Assembly (NCBI RefSeq): GCF_000260795.1
Contig: NZ_AJGU01000018.1
Span: 1 to 49,809 of the forward strand
Length of the DNA: 49,809 nt
Reading direction: 5' to 3'
DNA from: Treponema sp. JC4
GTDB taxonomy: Bacteria; Spirochaetota; Spirochaetia; Treponematales; Treponemataceae
This document shows positions 7,199 through 15,673 of the stretch, piece after piece. The notes beneath the pieces are model-generated. The model did no database searches, had not been told where the DNA came from, and saw only the letters and a list, made by a program, of their open reading frames with translations. Within the stretch, counting starts at the first letter, position 1, and each line of letters opens with the position of its first letter. A program made the position numbers and the translations under genes.

Positions 7199-9787
7199 AT
7201 GGATTACGAAAAATTTACAATAAAATCTCAGGAGGCTTTGCAGGAAGCTTCCAGCATCGCTTTAAAAAACGACAGTTCAGAAATCACAGGTCTTCATGTT
7301 CTGCTTGCCCTTATTGAACAGAAGGACGGACTTGTTGCTCCGATAATTGACAGAATCGGTATTCCTTCTTACGAGCTTGCAAAGAAACTTAAAGATACAA
7401 TTTCCTCTGCTCCAAAGGTGAGCGGAGCTGCCCAGGTTTATCTTTCTAATGAAATGCAGAAAATACTTGCCAAGGCAGAAGGAGAGATGTCTGCCCTGAA
7501 AGATCAGTACCTTTCTACAGAGCATATTCTTCTTGCCATGAGCCAGAGTGATGGAGAGGCAGGTCTATTCCTTAAAAATAGTGGAATTACCCATAAGGCA
7601 ATTATTGAAAGCCTTAAATCTGTCCGCGGAAATCAGACTGTTGATTCGCAGGATCCTGAAAGTAAAACCCGGTCTCTTGAAAAATACTGCCGCGACCTTA
7701 CAGCTCTTGCCCGCCAGGATAAGATTGACCCGGTAATCGGTCGTGATGAAGAAATCCGTCGTGTAATGCAGGTGCTTTGCCGCCGAACAAAAAATAATCC
7801 GGTAATCATTGGTGAGCCTGGTGTCGGTAAAACTGCCATTGTAGAAGGCCTTGCCCGCCGAATTGCCAGCGAAGATGTGCCGGAATCCTTGAAAAACAAG
7901 CGTCTTCTTGCCCTTGATTTGGGAAGCCTTGTTGCAGGTGCAAAATTCCGCGGTGAGTTTGAAGAGCGACTTAAGGCTTTGATTACTGAAGTTCAGAAAT
8001 CAGAAGGTCAGATAATTCTCTTTATTGATGAACTTCATACTCTGGTAGGAGCGGGTGCAAGCGAAGGAAGTATGGATGCATCTAACCTTTTGAAGCCGGC
8101 CCTTGCACGTGGTGAACTTCGTGCCATTGGTGCGACTACACTTGACGAATACCGCAAGTACATAGAAAAAGATGCCGCTCTGGAACGCCGTTTCCAGCAG
8201 GTTTACTGCGCCGAGCCAACAGTGGAAGATACAATCGCCATTTTGCGAGGTCTGCGCGACAAGTACGAAATTCATCACGGTGTCCGCATTGAAGATGAGG
8301 CTCTTGTTGCCGCTGCAACTCTTTCTAACCGCTATATCACATCCCGCTTTTTGCCTGATAAGGCAATTGACCTTGTTGATGAAGCTGCCAGCCGTCTTAA
8401 GATGGAAATTGAAAGCCAGCCGGTTGAGCTTGACCGCCTGGAGAGAAAGATTCTGCAGCTTCAGATTGAAAAACAGTCTCTAAGCAAGGAAGATGATGCC
8501 GCTTCTAAAGAGCGTCTTTCTAAACTGGAAAAAGAGCTTTCTGAAATCACTTCTGAACGCGATGCAATGAAGCTGCAGTGGCAGAATGAAAAAACTTCTA
8601 TTAATAAGTCCCGCGACCTTAAAGAGCAGATTGAACAGGCAAAATTCAGTGAAGAAAAGTTTACCCGCGAAGGTAATCTTGAAAAGGCCGCTGAATACAA
8701 ATACAGCATTATTCCGTCTCTGGAAAAACAGCTGGACGAAGCTTTGCAGGCTGAGGCAGCTCGAAAAGACAGCGGAAGTGACAGCCTGCTGCGCCAGAGC
8801 GTAACAGAAGAAGACATTGCAAAGGTTGTAAGCAGCTGGAGCGGAATCCCTGTTGCAAAGATGATGACAGGGGAAAAGCAGAAGTATCTGGAGCTTGAAA
8901 ACGTACTTCACAAGCGCGTAATCGGTCAGAACGAGGCAGTGCAGGTGGTAAGTGACGCAATCCGCCGTAACCGCAGCGGTCTTAATGATCCTAACCGTCC
9001 TCTTGGAAGCTTTATGTTTATAGGACCAACAGGTGTTGGTAAAACTGAGCTTGCAAAAACTCTTGCTGACTTCCTCTTTAATGATGAAAAGGCTTTGACC
9101 CGAATTGATATGAGCGAGTACATGGAAAAATTCAGTGTGACCCGTCTTATTGGAGCGCCTCCGGGATACGTCGGCTATGATGAAGGTGGTCAGCTTACAG
9201 AGGCTGTCCGCCGCCGTCCTTACAGCGTAATCCTCTTTGATGAGGTAGAAAAGGCTCATCCAGATGTTTTCAACGTGCTTTTGCAGGTGCTTGATGATGG
9301 CCGTTTGACAGACGGACAGGGAAGAGTAGTAGACTTTAAAAACACTATCATCATCATGACAAGTAACTTGGGAAGTGATCTGATTCTTGAAGCAGACAGT
9401 CAGGAAAAGCTGAATGCTCTGAGACCTTCCATTGATATACTTTTGAAGAAAACTTTCCGACCAGAGTTTTTGAACCGAATTGATGAAATTGTAATGTTTG
9501 GTCAGCTTGGAAAAGAGCATATTACTGGTATTGTCCGCAATCAGCTGGAACGGGTTGCTGCCCGCCTTGCAGACCGCAGGATTACTTTAAGTTTTGATGA
9601 CAGCGCTGTAAACTTCCTGGCAGAAAAAGGCTACGATCCAAGTATGGGTGCCCGTCCTGTAAAGCGTGCCATTCAGACTTACGTTGAAAACCAGCTTGCA
9701 AAGGAACTGCTTGCCGGAAAGTTCAGCGAAGACTCTGCTATAAAGGTAAGTGCGGCTTCTGACGGAAATGGCCTGCAGTTTGCGTAA
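7199..9787 (+). CDS. clpB: ClpB/Hsp104 ATP-dependent protein disaggregase
   Basis: ClpB is a hexameric AAA+ disaggregase that, with DnaK, threads aggregated proteins through its pore. The start is the ATG at 7199 ([14 protein letters not shown]), 8 nt after GGAGG. The protein has 862 residues, the normal length. Domains in order are: Clp N-domain repeats (1-145); AAA1 with GEPGVGKT near 205 and [12 protein letters not shown] near 278; the coiled-coil M-domain (about 405-525) that separates ClpB from ClpA/ClpC; AAA2 with GPTGVGKT near 606 and [14 protein letters not shown]; and the C-terminal small domain. The RBS hairpin suggests temperature or structure control of translation. No CIRCE element is visible. 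Confidence 0.97.
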   Translation: MDYEKFTIKSQEALQEASSIALKNDSSEITGLHVLLALIEQKDGLVAPIIDRIGIPSYELAKKLKDTISSAPKVSGAAQVYLSNEMQKILAKAEGEMSALKDQYLSTEHILLAMSQSDGEAGLFLKNSGITHKAIIESLKSVRGNQTVDSQDPESKTRSLEKYCRDLTALARQDKIDPVIGRDEEIRRVMQVLCRRTKNNPVIIGEPGVGKTAIVEGLARRIASEDVPESLKNKRLLALDLGSLVAGAKFRGEFEERLKALITEVQKSEGQIILFIDELHTLVGAGASEGSMDASNLLKPALARGELRAIGATTLDEYRKYIEKDAALERRFQQVYCAEPTVEDTIAILRGLRDKYEIHHGVRIEDEALVAAATLSNRYITSRFLPDKAIDLVDEAASRLKMEIESQPVELDRLERKILQLQIEKQSLSKEDDAASKERLSKLEKELSEITSERDAMKLQWQNEKTSINKSRDLKEQIEQAKFSEEKFTREGNLEKAAEYKYSIIPSLEKQLDEALQAEAARKDSGSDSLLRQSVTEEDIAKVVSSWSGIPVAKMMTGEKQKYLELENVLHKRVIGQNEAVQVVSDAIRRNRSGLNDPNRPLGSFMFIGPTGVGKTELAKTLADFLFNDEKALTRIDMSEYMEKFSVTRLIGAPPGYVGYDEGGQLTEAVRRRPYSVILFDEVEKAHPDVFNVLLQVLDDGRLTDGQGRVVDFKNTIIIMTSNLGSDLILEADSQEKLNALRPSIDILLKKTFRPEFLNRIDEIVMFGQLGKEHITGIVRNQLERVAARLADRRITLSFDDSAVNFLAEKGYDPSMGARPVKRAIQTYVENQLAKELLAGKFSEDSAIKVSAASDGNGLQFA

Positions 9788-9795
9788 ATCTCTGA

Positions 9796-9827
9796 TTTTC
9801 GCTATTATACTAATATAATAGCGAAAA
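9796..9827 (+). promoter_or_regulatory. 14-bp perfect dyad between clpB and murI
   Basis: The 14-bp left arm 9796-9809 is exactly complementary to 9814-9827, with a 4-nt loop. No T tract follows on the + strand. The right arm contains TATAAT (9814-9819), and the murI RBS GGAGG is just downstream. It may be a terminator remnant, an operator, or a promoter inside a dyad. Confidence 0.5.
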
Positions 9828-9841
9828 GTTCGGAGGTTATG

Positions 9842-10696
9842 ATGTCTGTTGATTTTGCCTTTCTTGATTCAGGCACTGGCGGAATTCCTTATATGAATTT
9901 TTTGCGTGAAAAATGTCCGTCAGCGACCTGTATCTATGTTGCCGACACAAAGAATTTTCCATACGGACAGAAATCTTCTGAAGAGATTATCTCAAGTGTC
10001 CTTTCTATCTGCCAAAAAATAATTTCCAAATTTAATCCCAATACAATCGTTATTGCCTGTAACACTATGAGCGTTAATGCCCTTGATGCGGTAAGAAAGG
10101 CTTTTCCCGGCGTTAATTTTGTGGGCACTGTTCCTGCCATTAAGCTTGCGGCAAGCTTTTCTAAAAAACGCCGTATCGGGCTTCTGGCAACTAATTCAAC
10201 TGTAAATCATCCATATAACCAGAAACTGAAGGCGGATTTTGCATCTGACTGCACTCTTATTTGCCGGGGCGATGCAGATTTGATTTCCTTTATTGAACAC
10301 GAAAGCTTTACTGCCGGCAAAGGGCAGATTCTGGCTGCGGTCGCTCCAGCGGTTGATTTTTTCCGAAAGGAAGACTGTGACGTTATTATTTTAGGCTGTA
10401 CTCATTTTTTAAATATTGCTTCTGAGATTCAGGAGGTTTGCGGCCCTTCCATTAAGGTTGTGGACTCAAAGGAAGGAGTTGTGAATCATGCGCTGGAGCT
10501 TTCCGGGGTTTTAGGGGCGGAGCCCCTAGGCGAAGGGGTAGCGGACAAGACCGCAGCGCAGCGAGGACTTGGGAGCGAGGGGAAGGCTTTCCCCACCCCT
10601 GAATTATTCATCACCGGTTTTACTGAAAAAAAAGATGAAAATGAGTATGATGTAATTTGTAAACGTTTTGGACTTGTGTTCAAAAATATTATATAA
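9842..10696 (+). CDS. murI: glutamate racemase with an in-frame repeat insertion
   Basis: MurI makes D-glutamate for peptidoglycan by a two-cysteine, cofactor-independent mechanism. Both cysteine motifs are present: IACNTMSVNA near residue 75 and ILGCTHF near residue 186. The start FLDSGTGG is also visible. The ATG at 9842 is preferred over 9839 because it leaves 5 nt after GGAGG. The 284-residue protein is longer than usual because residues about 222-252 are encoded by an R2 repeat. That stretch is low-complexity Gly/Ala/Pro (LGAEPLGEG, AAQRGLGSEG) between the helix after VVDSKEGVVNHALEL and the last strand ELFITGF. The catalytic core is untouched, so activity is likely kept. Confidence 0.93.
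   Translation: MSVDFAFLDSGTGGIPYMNFLREKCPSATCIYVADTKNFPYGQKSSEEIISSVLSICQKIISKFNPNTIVIACNTMSVNALDAVRKAFPGVNFVGTVPAIKLAASFSKKRRIGLLATNSTVNHPYNQKLKADFASDCTLICRGDADLISFIEHESFTAGKGQILAAVAPAVDFFRKEDCDVIILGCTHFLNIASEIQEVCGPSIKVVDSKEGVVNHALELSGVLGAEPLGEGVADKTAAQRGLGSEGKAFPTPELFITGFTEKKDENEYDVICKRFGLVFKNII
10508..10600 (+). repeat. dispersed repeat R2, copy A, inside murI
   Basis: This GC-rich block of about 93 bp shares long stretches with copy C (reverse strand, 25967-26072), such as GGGGTAGCGGACAAGACCG and ACTTGGGAGCGAGGGG, plus a closing hairpin of G and C runs. It keeps the murI reading frame open with no stop codon. Confidence 0.85.
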
Positions 10697-10714
10697 CGAA
10701 AAAAGGAAGAAATT

Positions 10715-11560
10715 ATGAAAAAAATTATTTCTGGTAAAGTTCGCGAAGTTTATGATCTGGAAGACGGACGCATGGTTATTGTTACTACTGACCGTCTTAG
10801 TGCATTTGATGTAATTCTGCCTACTTTGATTAAGGACAAGGGCAAGGTTTTGAATGCGCTTTCTAACTTCTGGTTTGAGTACACTGGTGACATTGTAAAA
10901 AATCACATGATTTCTTCTGATTTGAAGGATATGCCTGCTGAATTCCAGAAGCCTGAATATGAAGGACGCACTATTCTTGTAAAGAAGCTCAAGATGATTC
11001 CTTATGAAGTTATCGTTCGCGGTTATATGTTTGGTTCTATGTACGAGGCTTACAAGAAGGGCGAGCCTTTCCTTGGTCACAAGTTTGATAAAGAATATAA
11101 AGAGGCTGAAAAGCTTGCTGAACCTATCTGTACTCCTTCTACTAAGGCTAAGGAAGGTCACGATATTAACGTTACCTGCCAGTACATGAAGGACGACCTT
11201 GGCGAAGATCTTGGTTCTAAAATTGAAAAGACTGCAATTGCTGTTTACAAAAAATGCTACGAGCACGCTTACAAGAACGGAATCATCATTGCTGATACTA
11301 AGTTTGAGTTTGGTCTTGATGAAAATGGCGAGCTTGTTCTTGCTGACGAAGTTCTTACTCCTGACAGCAGCCGCTTCTGGGATTTGAGCAAATATGAAGT
11401 TGGTGGAAGCCCTGCAAGCTACGACAAGCAGTTTGTACGCGACTGGCTCAAGGCTAACAACCTGGCAGGCGACCCAAATATTAAGGAAATCCCTGCTGAT
11501 GTGGCTGAAAAGACTAGCGCTATTTATAAGGAATGTGAAAAGAAAATCTGTCATAAGTAA
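10715..11560 (+). CDS. purC: phosphoribosylaminoimidazole-succinocarboxamide synthase
   Basis: PurC (SAICAR synthetase) joins aspartate to CAIR with ATP in purine biosynthesis. Visible family blocks are the SGKVREVYDL start (ATP-site loop), TDRLSAFDVILP near residue 28, the VKKLKMIPYEVIVRGYMFGS core near residue 90, the TPSTKAKEGHD segment, and LADEVLTPDSSRFW near residue 207 with the substrate-binding SR pair. The 281-residue length is typical of the bacterial long form. AAGGA lies about 7 nt before the ATG. It starts 18 bp after murI, and an R1 element closes it. Confidence 0.97.
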   Translation: MKKIISGKVREVYDLEDGRMVIVTTDRLSAFDVILPTLIKDKGKVLNALSNFWFEYTGDIVKNHMISSDLKDMPAEFQKPEYEGRTILVKKLKMIPYEVIVRGYMFGSMYEAYKKGEPFLGHKFDKEYKEAEKLAEPICTPSTKAKEGHDINVTCQYMKDDLGEDLGSKIEKTAIAVYKKCYEHAYKNGIIIADTKFEFGLDENGELVLADEVLTPDSSRFWDLSKYEVGGSPASYDKQFVRDWLKANNLAGDPNIKEIPADVAEKTSAIYKECEKKICHK

Positions 11561-11656
11561 AAATCAATTCGTGGGACGCAGGCGGAAATTAAGTGGGGAC
11601 CGCGGACGGGGTGATACCTTGATTTTCGCCGTCGCTGGGACCCGCGAATTGATTTT
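11560..11656 (+). repeat. dispersed repeat R1, copy 1, nested in a terminator stem after purC
   Basis: The core 11571-11644 begins GTGGGACGCAGGCGG and ends CGTCGCTGGGACCCGC. It is nearly identical to the cores at 46413-46485 and (reverse strand) 24202-24275. Outside it, AAAATCAATTC and GAATTGATTTT pair exactly and are followed by T residues, so the element sits in the loop of an intrinsic terminator. The outer stem sequence differs in each copy. Confidence 0.85.
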
Positions 11657-11688
11657 TACATAAGTTGATTATATTTGGGAGTTTAATC

Positions 11689-12399
11689 TTGCTTCGACTG
11701 TGGTTCATCGTAATTGTTTCATTACCTTCAATTTTCAGTTTTATTTTCACCAGCTGGGTTATCCGCATTTTCCGCAGGGTTTTATCAGAAAAATTCTGCT
11801 ATAAAATTGCCAAGAAGACTCTATTGAAGATTATGAAAAGGGGAAGAATTTCTACCGAGGTAATAGGGCGGGAAAATCTTCCCACTGAGGGTGGATACGT
11901 CATGTATTCTAACCATCAGGGCAAATACGATGCTGTGGGAATTATTTACGGGCATGAAGCTCCCTGCACAATTTTAATGGATAAAAAACGCTCAAAACTT
12001 CCGATTATGAAGGAATTTTTAAGCATTATCCGGGGAATTGGCATTGATCGTTCCAGCATTAAGACTCAAATTGCGGCTATTAACCGCGTTTCTGAGGAGG
12101 TTAAGGCCGGCCGCAAGTATATTGTTTTTCCTGAGGGCGGCTATAACCACAATCATAATACAATTTCTGAGTTTAAGCCGGGTGCTTTTAAGTGTGCAAC
12201 AAAACCAAAGGCTCCGATTGTTCCAGTTGTTGTAATTGATTCTTATAAGCCTTTTGAAATTAATTCCCTGAGGCCGGTAAAAACTAAGGTTGTTTTCTTA
12301 AAGCCTTTTTACTATGAAGATTATAAGGGAATGACTTCCATTCAGCTTGCGCAGGTTGTGCAGGAACGTGTTATAGAAGGAATGGAAAGATATCGTTAA
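11689..12399 (+). CDS. plsC: 1-acyl-sn-glycerol-3-phosphate acyltransferase family protein
   Basis: PlsC-type enzymes put the second acyl chain on lysophosphatidic acid at the inner membrane. The catalytic HX4D motif is present as NHQGKYD. FPEGGYNHNHN near residue 146 is motif III (a Gly-Gly instead of the common Gly-Thr). The VPVVVIDSY strand is motif IV. An N-terminal hydrophobic segment (about residues 3-24) anchors the protein. The TTG at 11689 is chosen because GGGAG ends 7 nt before it; the TTG at 11665 has no RBS. The length of 236 residues is normal. Confidence 0.9.
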   Translation: MLRLWFIVIVSLPSIFSFIFTSWVIRIFRRVLSEKFCYKIAKKTLLKIMKRGRISTEVIGRENLPTEGGYVMYSNHQGKYDAVGIIYGHEAPCTILMDKKRSKLPIMKEFLSIIRGIGIDRSSIKTQIAAINRVSEEVKAGRKYIVFPEGGYNHNHNTISEFKPGAFKCATKPKAPIVPVVVIDSYKPFEINSLRPVKTKVVFLKPFYYEDYKGMTSIQLAQVVQERVIEGMERYR

Positions 12400-12400
12400 A

Positions 12401-12556
12401 AATAGCCACAGATGGGACGCAGATGAACACAGATGTTTTTTTATCTGTGTCCTATACGCATTTGTCAAGGCACGCTTTGCTTAAAGCCTTGACAAACGCG
12501 TTTGACGAGATGCTAAGAAATTATCCTCTCGTCATCTGTGTTTATCTGTGGCTATT
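12401..12556. repeat. 156-bp inverted-repeat element between convergent plsC and icd
   Basis: The outer 13 bp (12401-12413, ending CCACAGAT) pair perfectly with 12544-12556. Further CACAGAT/ATCTGTG units sit inside: 12427-12434 with 12443-12450 around a T-rich loop. A 16-bp inner stem (12456-12471 with 12486-12501) has one wobble. The repeated ACACAGAT words resemble a dispersed repeat I recall from several bacterial phyla, but I cannot check that here. It probably also terminates both neighbours. Confidence 0.75.
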
Positions 12557-12559
12557 CAA

Positions 12560-13768
12560 TTAAAGAAGTTTTTCTAGTCGCTCACGTATAGCGGCTATAT
12601 ACTCCCAAGAGTTTAATACTTTCTTAGCAGCTGGCTCTGCGATGCGGGCGATGTCGCCTGTCATGTAGCCTTCTTCGATTGTTCCGAGTGTTGCTTTTTC
12701 AAGTTTCTTTGCAAAATCAACAAGCTCTGGAGTTCCGTCCATTTCGCCGCGTTTTGCAAGGGCTCCTGTCCAGGCAAAAATTGTCGCTACAGGGTTTGTA
12801 GAAGTTTTTTCTCCCTTAAGGTAGCGGTAGTAGTGCTTCTGAACAGTTCCGTGGCTTGCTTCGTATTCAAAGTTTCCGTCCGGGCTGACAAGAACTGATG
12901 TCATCATGGCAAGGGAACCGCAGGCAGAAGCAATCATGTCGGACATAACGTCGCCGTCGTAGTTCTTCGTTGCCCACATAAAGCCACCTTCGCTTCTCAT
13001 AACACGGGCTACAGCGTCGTCAATCAATGTGTAGAAATATTCGATTCCGGCAGCTTCGAACTTAGCTTTGAATTCTTCTTCATAAACGCGGTTGAAGATT
13101 GCCTTGAAGTTTCCGTCGTAAGTTTTAGAGATTGTGTCTTTTGCTCCAAACCATACGCTGATTTTGCGGTCAAGGGCGTATGTAAGACAGCAGCGGGCAA
13201 AGCTTTCGATAGAGTCATCAAGGTTGTGGATTCCCTGAATGATTCCAGGGCCTGGCATATCTTTAATCAGCTTGCGGATTTCTTTTCCGTCTGCACCTGT
13301 AAATACAAGTTCAGCTTTTCCGGCGCATGGAGTTTTGATTTCTGTGTTTTTGTAAACGTCGCCGTATGCGTGGCGGCCAAGAACGATAGGCTTTTTCCAG
13401 CAGCTTACAGTTCCGTGAACGTTATTGACAAAAATCGGCTCGCGGAAAACAGTTCCGTCAAGTTCAGCGCGGATAATTCCGTTTGGAGACGGTGTGAGCT
13501 GTTTAAGATGATATTCTTCTACGCGTGCCTGATTAGAGGTGATTGTGGCACATTTTACGCCAACGTGAAGGCGTTTGATTGCGGCGGCAGCTTCGTAAGT
13601 AATTTTGTCGTCCGAATCATCGCGGCTTTTTAAGCCCAGGTCGTAGTATTCTGTCTTTAAGTCTACAAAGGGAGTAAGAAGTTCATCCTTAATCACTTTC
13701 CATAAAACACGAGTCATTTCGTCGCCATCGAGCTCTGCGATGGCATTTTTCATCTGAATTTTTGCCAT
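12560..13768 (-). CDS. icd: NADP-dependent isocitrate dehydrogenase (eukaryotic-like type)
   Basis: This oxidises isocitrate to 2-oxoglutarate, making NADPH and the carbon skeleton for glutamate. The sequence is the homodimeric type II form, with MAKIQMKNAIAELDGDEMTR at the start, ATITSNQARVEEY (substrate loop), SPNGIIRAELDGTVFREPI, LIDDAVARVMRSEGGFMWA with the metal aspartates near residue 250-270, and the coenzyme segment EASHGTVQKHYYRY. Length is 402 residues from the MAK start, as usual. The family start matches the ATG at 13768, which has no Shine-Dalgarno. A promoter -10 box ends 6 nt upstream, so the mRNA is probably leaderless. Confidence 0.96.
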   Translation of the reverse strand: MAKIQMKNAIAELDGDEMTRVLWKVIKDELLTPFVDLKTEYYDLGLKSRDDSDDKITYEAAAAIKRLHVGVKCATITSNQARVEEYHLKQLTPSPNGIIRAELDGTVFREPIFVNNVHGTVSCWKKPIVLGRHAYGDVYKNTEIKTPCAGKAELVFTGADGKEIRKLIKDMPGPGIIQGIHNLDDSIESFARCCLTYALDRKISVWFGAKDTISKTYDGNFKAIFNRVYEEEFKAKFEAAGIEYFYTLIDDAVARVMRSEGGFMWATKNYDGDVMSDMIASACGSLAMMTSVLVSPDGNFEYEASHGTVQKHYYRYLKGEKTSTNPVATIFAWTGALAKRGEMDGTPELVDFAKKLEKATLGTIEEGYMTGDIARIAEPAAKKVLNSWEYIAAIRERLEKLL

Positions 13769-13774
13769 GACGGC

Positions 13775-13803
13775 ATTATACAAAAAAACAAAATTCTTTA
13801 CAA
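13775..13803 (-). promoter_or_regulatory. icd promoter with leaderless geometry
   Basis: On the - strand TTGTAA (13803-13798), a 17-bp spacer and TATAAT (13780-13775) are followed by 6 nt and the ATG. Initiation 6-7 nt after the -10 would place the first base at or next to the A of ATG. Confidence 0.7.
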
Positions 13804-13833
13804 CTTAAGTAATACTGAAAATACTTAAGTTGT
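13800..13833. promoter_or_regulatory. perfect 12-bp dyad overlapping the icd -35 box
   Basis: The arm 13800-13811 is exactly complementary to 13822-13833 (TACTTAAGTTGT), with a 10-nt loop. It lies between the mazG stop and the icd promoter and overlaps the -35. It may be a terminator of mazG, an operator, or both; no long T tract follows directly. Confidence 0.5.
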
Positions 13834-13835
13834 AC

Positions 13836-14807
13836 TTAATTTTCTTTAGACTTGGCTTCGTTCCAGAATTCGTCTGCTTCTTTAAGATGCGCGTGATCCA
13901 TAGGAATATTGTTTTCTGCCATCTTTTTTTCTACGTAGGTAAAACGGCGGTAGAACTTCTGATTTGTGCGGGTCAGGGCAGTTTCTGGATCTACGCCAAG
14001 TTTTCTTGCATAATTGATTACGGCAAAGAGTAAATCACCAATTTCTTCTTCAAGATGAAGTTGTGCTTTGTTCAGGCTTTCTGGAGCGCGCACTGTAAAG
14101 GCTTCAGGACTTTTCTGTGCAGAAGAAGATGAGCCTGCTGGATTTCCCTTTGCACCTGCGGCAGCCTGCTCTTTACGAAGGATTTCTTTTGCTTCTTTTA
14201 CTTCGCCGTATTCTTCTTCAATCTTTTCTTCAACCAGTTCCGGAGTGTCCCAGTCAAAACCCTTTTTTGCAGCTTTTTTCTGAAGCTTGTAAGCACGCAA
14301 AATTGGAGGGAAGCCTTCTGGCACTTCGTCAAGGATTGAATCTCCCTTGCGGCCTTCAACATTCTGCTTGATTCTGTCCCACTGGTTCAAAACTTCATCA
14401 GATGATTTTACAGCTCCCTTTGCTTCACTTTTACCTTCACTCTGAGGAAAAACGTGAGGATGACGGCGGATAAGCTTGTCTGCAAGCTCTGTAAGAACTT
14501 CTGCAACCTTAAAGCTTCCTTCCTGCTCGTACATGTAGGAAATCATAGAAGCATTTAAGAATACGTCGCCAAGTTCTTCTTTTGCGTGTTCAGCGTCATT
14601 CTGGCTGATTGCGTCTACAGCCTCAAAGGTTTCTTCTATTAAATCACGACGCATAGAAAGGGGAGTCTGTTCCCTGTCCCAGGGGCAGCCGCCAGCCGCA
14701 CGCAAAGTCTGAATTGTCTTAAAAAAATATGTGAATGCATCGGTAGTTGCCTTTGTGCTTTCGCAATCTACTCCAGCATTCAAAGCTGCATTTAATTTAT
14801 CGTTCAT
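13836..14807 (-). CDS. mazG: nucleoside triphosphate pyrophosphohydrolase MazG
   Basis: MazG hydrolyses (d)NTPs to monophosphates, cleaning non-canonical nucleotides and affecting stress alarmones. Two tandem MazG helices bundles are seen: GGCPWDREQTPLSMRRDLIEETFEAVDA with EELGDVFLN in the first half, and EEKIEEEYGEVKEA with LEEEIGDLLFAVINYAR in the second, giving the acidic magnesium ligands. The protein has 323 residues against roughly 260 for E. coli. The extra length includes a low-complexity Ala/Gly/Ser/Pro insert (about residues 215-245, AAAGAKGNPAGSSSSAQKS) inside the second domain. The gene starts 2 bp after hisF stops, so it is the third gene of hisH-hisF-mazG. Confidence 0.93.
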   Translation of the reverse strand: MNDKLNAALNAGVDCESTKATTDAFTYFFKTIQTLRAAGGCPWDREQTPLSMRRDLIEETFEAVDAISQNDAEHAKEELGDVFLNASMISYMYEQEGSFKVAEVLTELADKLIRRHPHVFPQSEGKSEAKGAVKSSDEVLNQWDRIKQNVEGRKGDSILDEVPEGFPPILRAYKLQKKAAKKGFDWDTPELVEEKIEEEYGEVKEAKEILRKEQAAAGAKGNPAGSSSSAQKSPEAFTVRAPESLNKAQLHLEEEIGDLLFAVINYARKLGVDPETALTRTNQKFYRRFTYVEKKMAENNIPMDHAHLKEADEFWNEAKSKEN

Positions 14808-14809
14808 AA

Positions 14810-15574
14810 TTACTTTCTCACCGGAACGCCAAGTTTATCAAGTTCTTCCTTAATTCCGCTTACTGTGTAAGCGCCTGAATGAACCATAGTTGCAATAAGG
14901 GCAGCATCAGCCTTTCCTTCTTTTAGAACGTCTGCCATGTGCTGAGGTGTTCCGCCGCCACCGCTTGCGATAACCGGAACGGCAACGTTTTCTGCAATCA
15001 ATCTTGTTAATTCAATATCGTAGCCGTTTTTTGTACCGTCCGCATCCATCGAGTTCAAAACGATTTCTCCGGCGCCAAGTTCAACACCTCTTTTTGCCCA
15101 TTCAAGAGCATCAAGTCCTGTATCTACACGGCCGCCGTTTATGGTTGTCCCGAATCCGCTTGGTTTTGTAGGGTCGCGTCTAACATCCATTCCCAGTACA
15201 ATGCACTGGTTTCCAAAAATGCGGGCACCCTCTGTAATCAGTTCAGGATGTTTTACCGCCTGCGAGTTCAAGCTTACTTTTTCTGCCCCTGCAAGAATTG
15301 TCGAACGGATATCTTCTATTGTACCAATGCCGCCGCCAACGCAGAAAGGAATAAAAACTTCCGAAGCAACGCGGGAAATCAAATCAAGAATCGGCCCTCG
15401 TCCCCGCGCAGAAGCAATAATGTCATAAAAAACAAGCTCGTCTACACCCTGACGGTAGTATTCTGCCGCCATTTCTACCGGGTCACCAATATCAATATTA
15501 TTCTGAAACTTAACGCCCTTAGTTGTGCGTCCGTCCTTTACATCAAGACATACAATTATTCTTTTTTTTAACAT
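14810..15574 (-). CDS. hisF: imidazole glycerol phosphate synthase cyclase subunit
   Basis: HisF is the cyclase half of IGP synthase. It uses ammonia from HisH to close the imidazole ring and release AICAR, which feeds back to purines. The (beta-alpha)8 barrel shows both catalytic aspartates (IVCLDVKDG near residue 11 and LGMDVRRD near 130) and the phosphate loops CVGGGIG and VIASGGGGT. Length 254 is standard. The RBS GGGAG lies just outside the R2 repeat that fills the 97 bp behind hisH. Confidence 0.97.
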   Translation of the reverse strand: MLKKRIIVCLDVKDGRTTKGVKFQNNIDIGDPVEMAAEYYRQGVDELVFYDIIASARGRGPILDLISRVASEVFIPFCVGGGIGTIEDIRSTILAGAEKVSLNSQAVKHPELITEGARIFGNQCIVLGMDVRRDPTKPSGFGTTINGGRVDTGLDALEWAKRGVELGAGEIVLNSMDADGTKNGYDIELTRLIAENVAVPVIASGGGGTPQHMADVLKEGKADAALIATMVHSGAYTVSGIKEELDKLGVPVRK

Positions 15575-15586
15575 TTCAATCTCCCA

Positions 15587-15673
15587 GGAGGGGGAAGTCT
15601 CCCCCTCGCTTCAGCCTGCTTCGCAGTCTTACGCTACCCCTTCAAGCGGGGGAAGCCCCCGCAACGCCCCCGT
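15587..15673 (-). repeat. dispersed repeat R2, copy B, between hisH and hisF
   Basis: Read on the - strand this begins directly after the hisH stop codon (ACGGGGGCG). It keeps GGGGTAGCG and AGCGAGGGGGAGACTTCCCCC of the family, with a diverged middle. It separates two genes that are normally tightly coupled. Confidence 0.8.

Noticed and set aside
8480-9520. 346-codon ORF antisense to clpB
   Set aside because: It lies wholly opposite a strongly conserved gene, has no RBS or family motifs, and reads as Cys/Phe/Leu-rich shadow sequence.
10604-11554. 316-codon ORF antisense to purC and the murI end
   Set aside because: Opposite two well-defined genes, with no motif or RBS.
15587-15673. R2 copy B as a transposon with its own gene
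   Set aside because: Too short, no ORF and no target duplication seen. It is a passive repeat.
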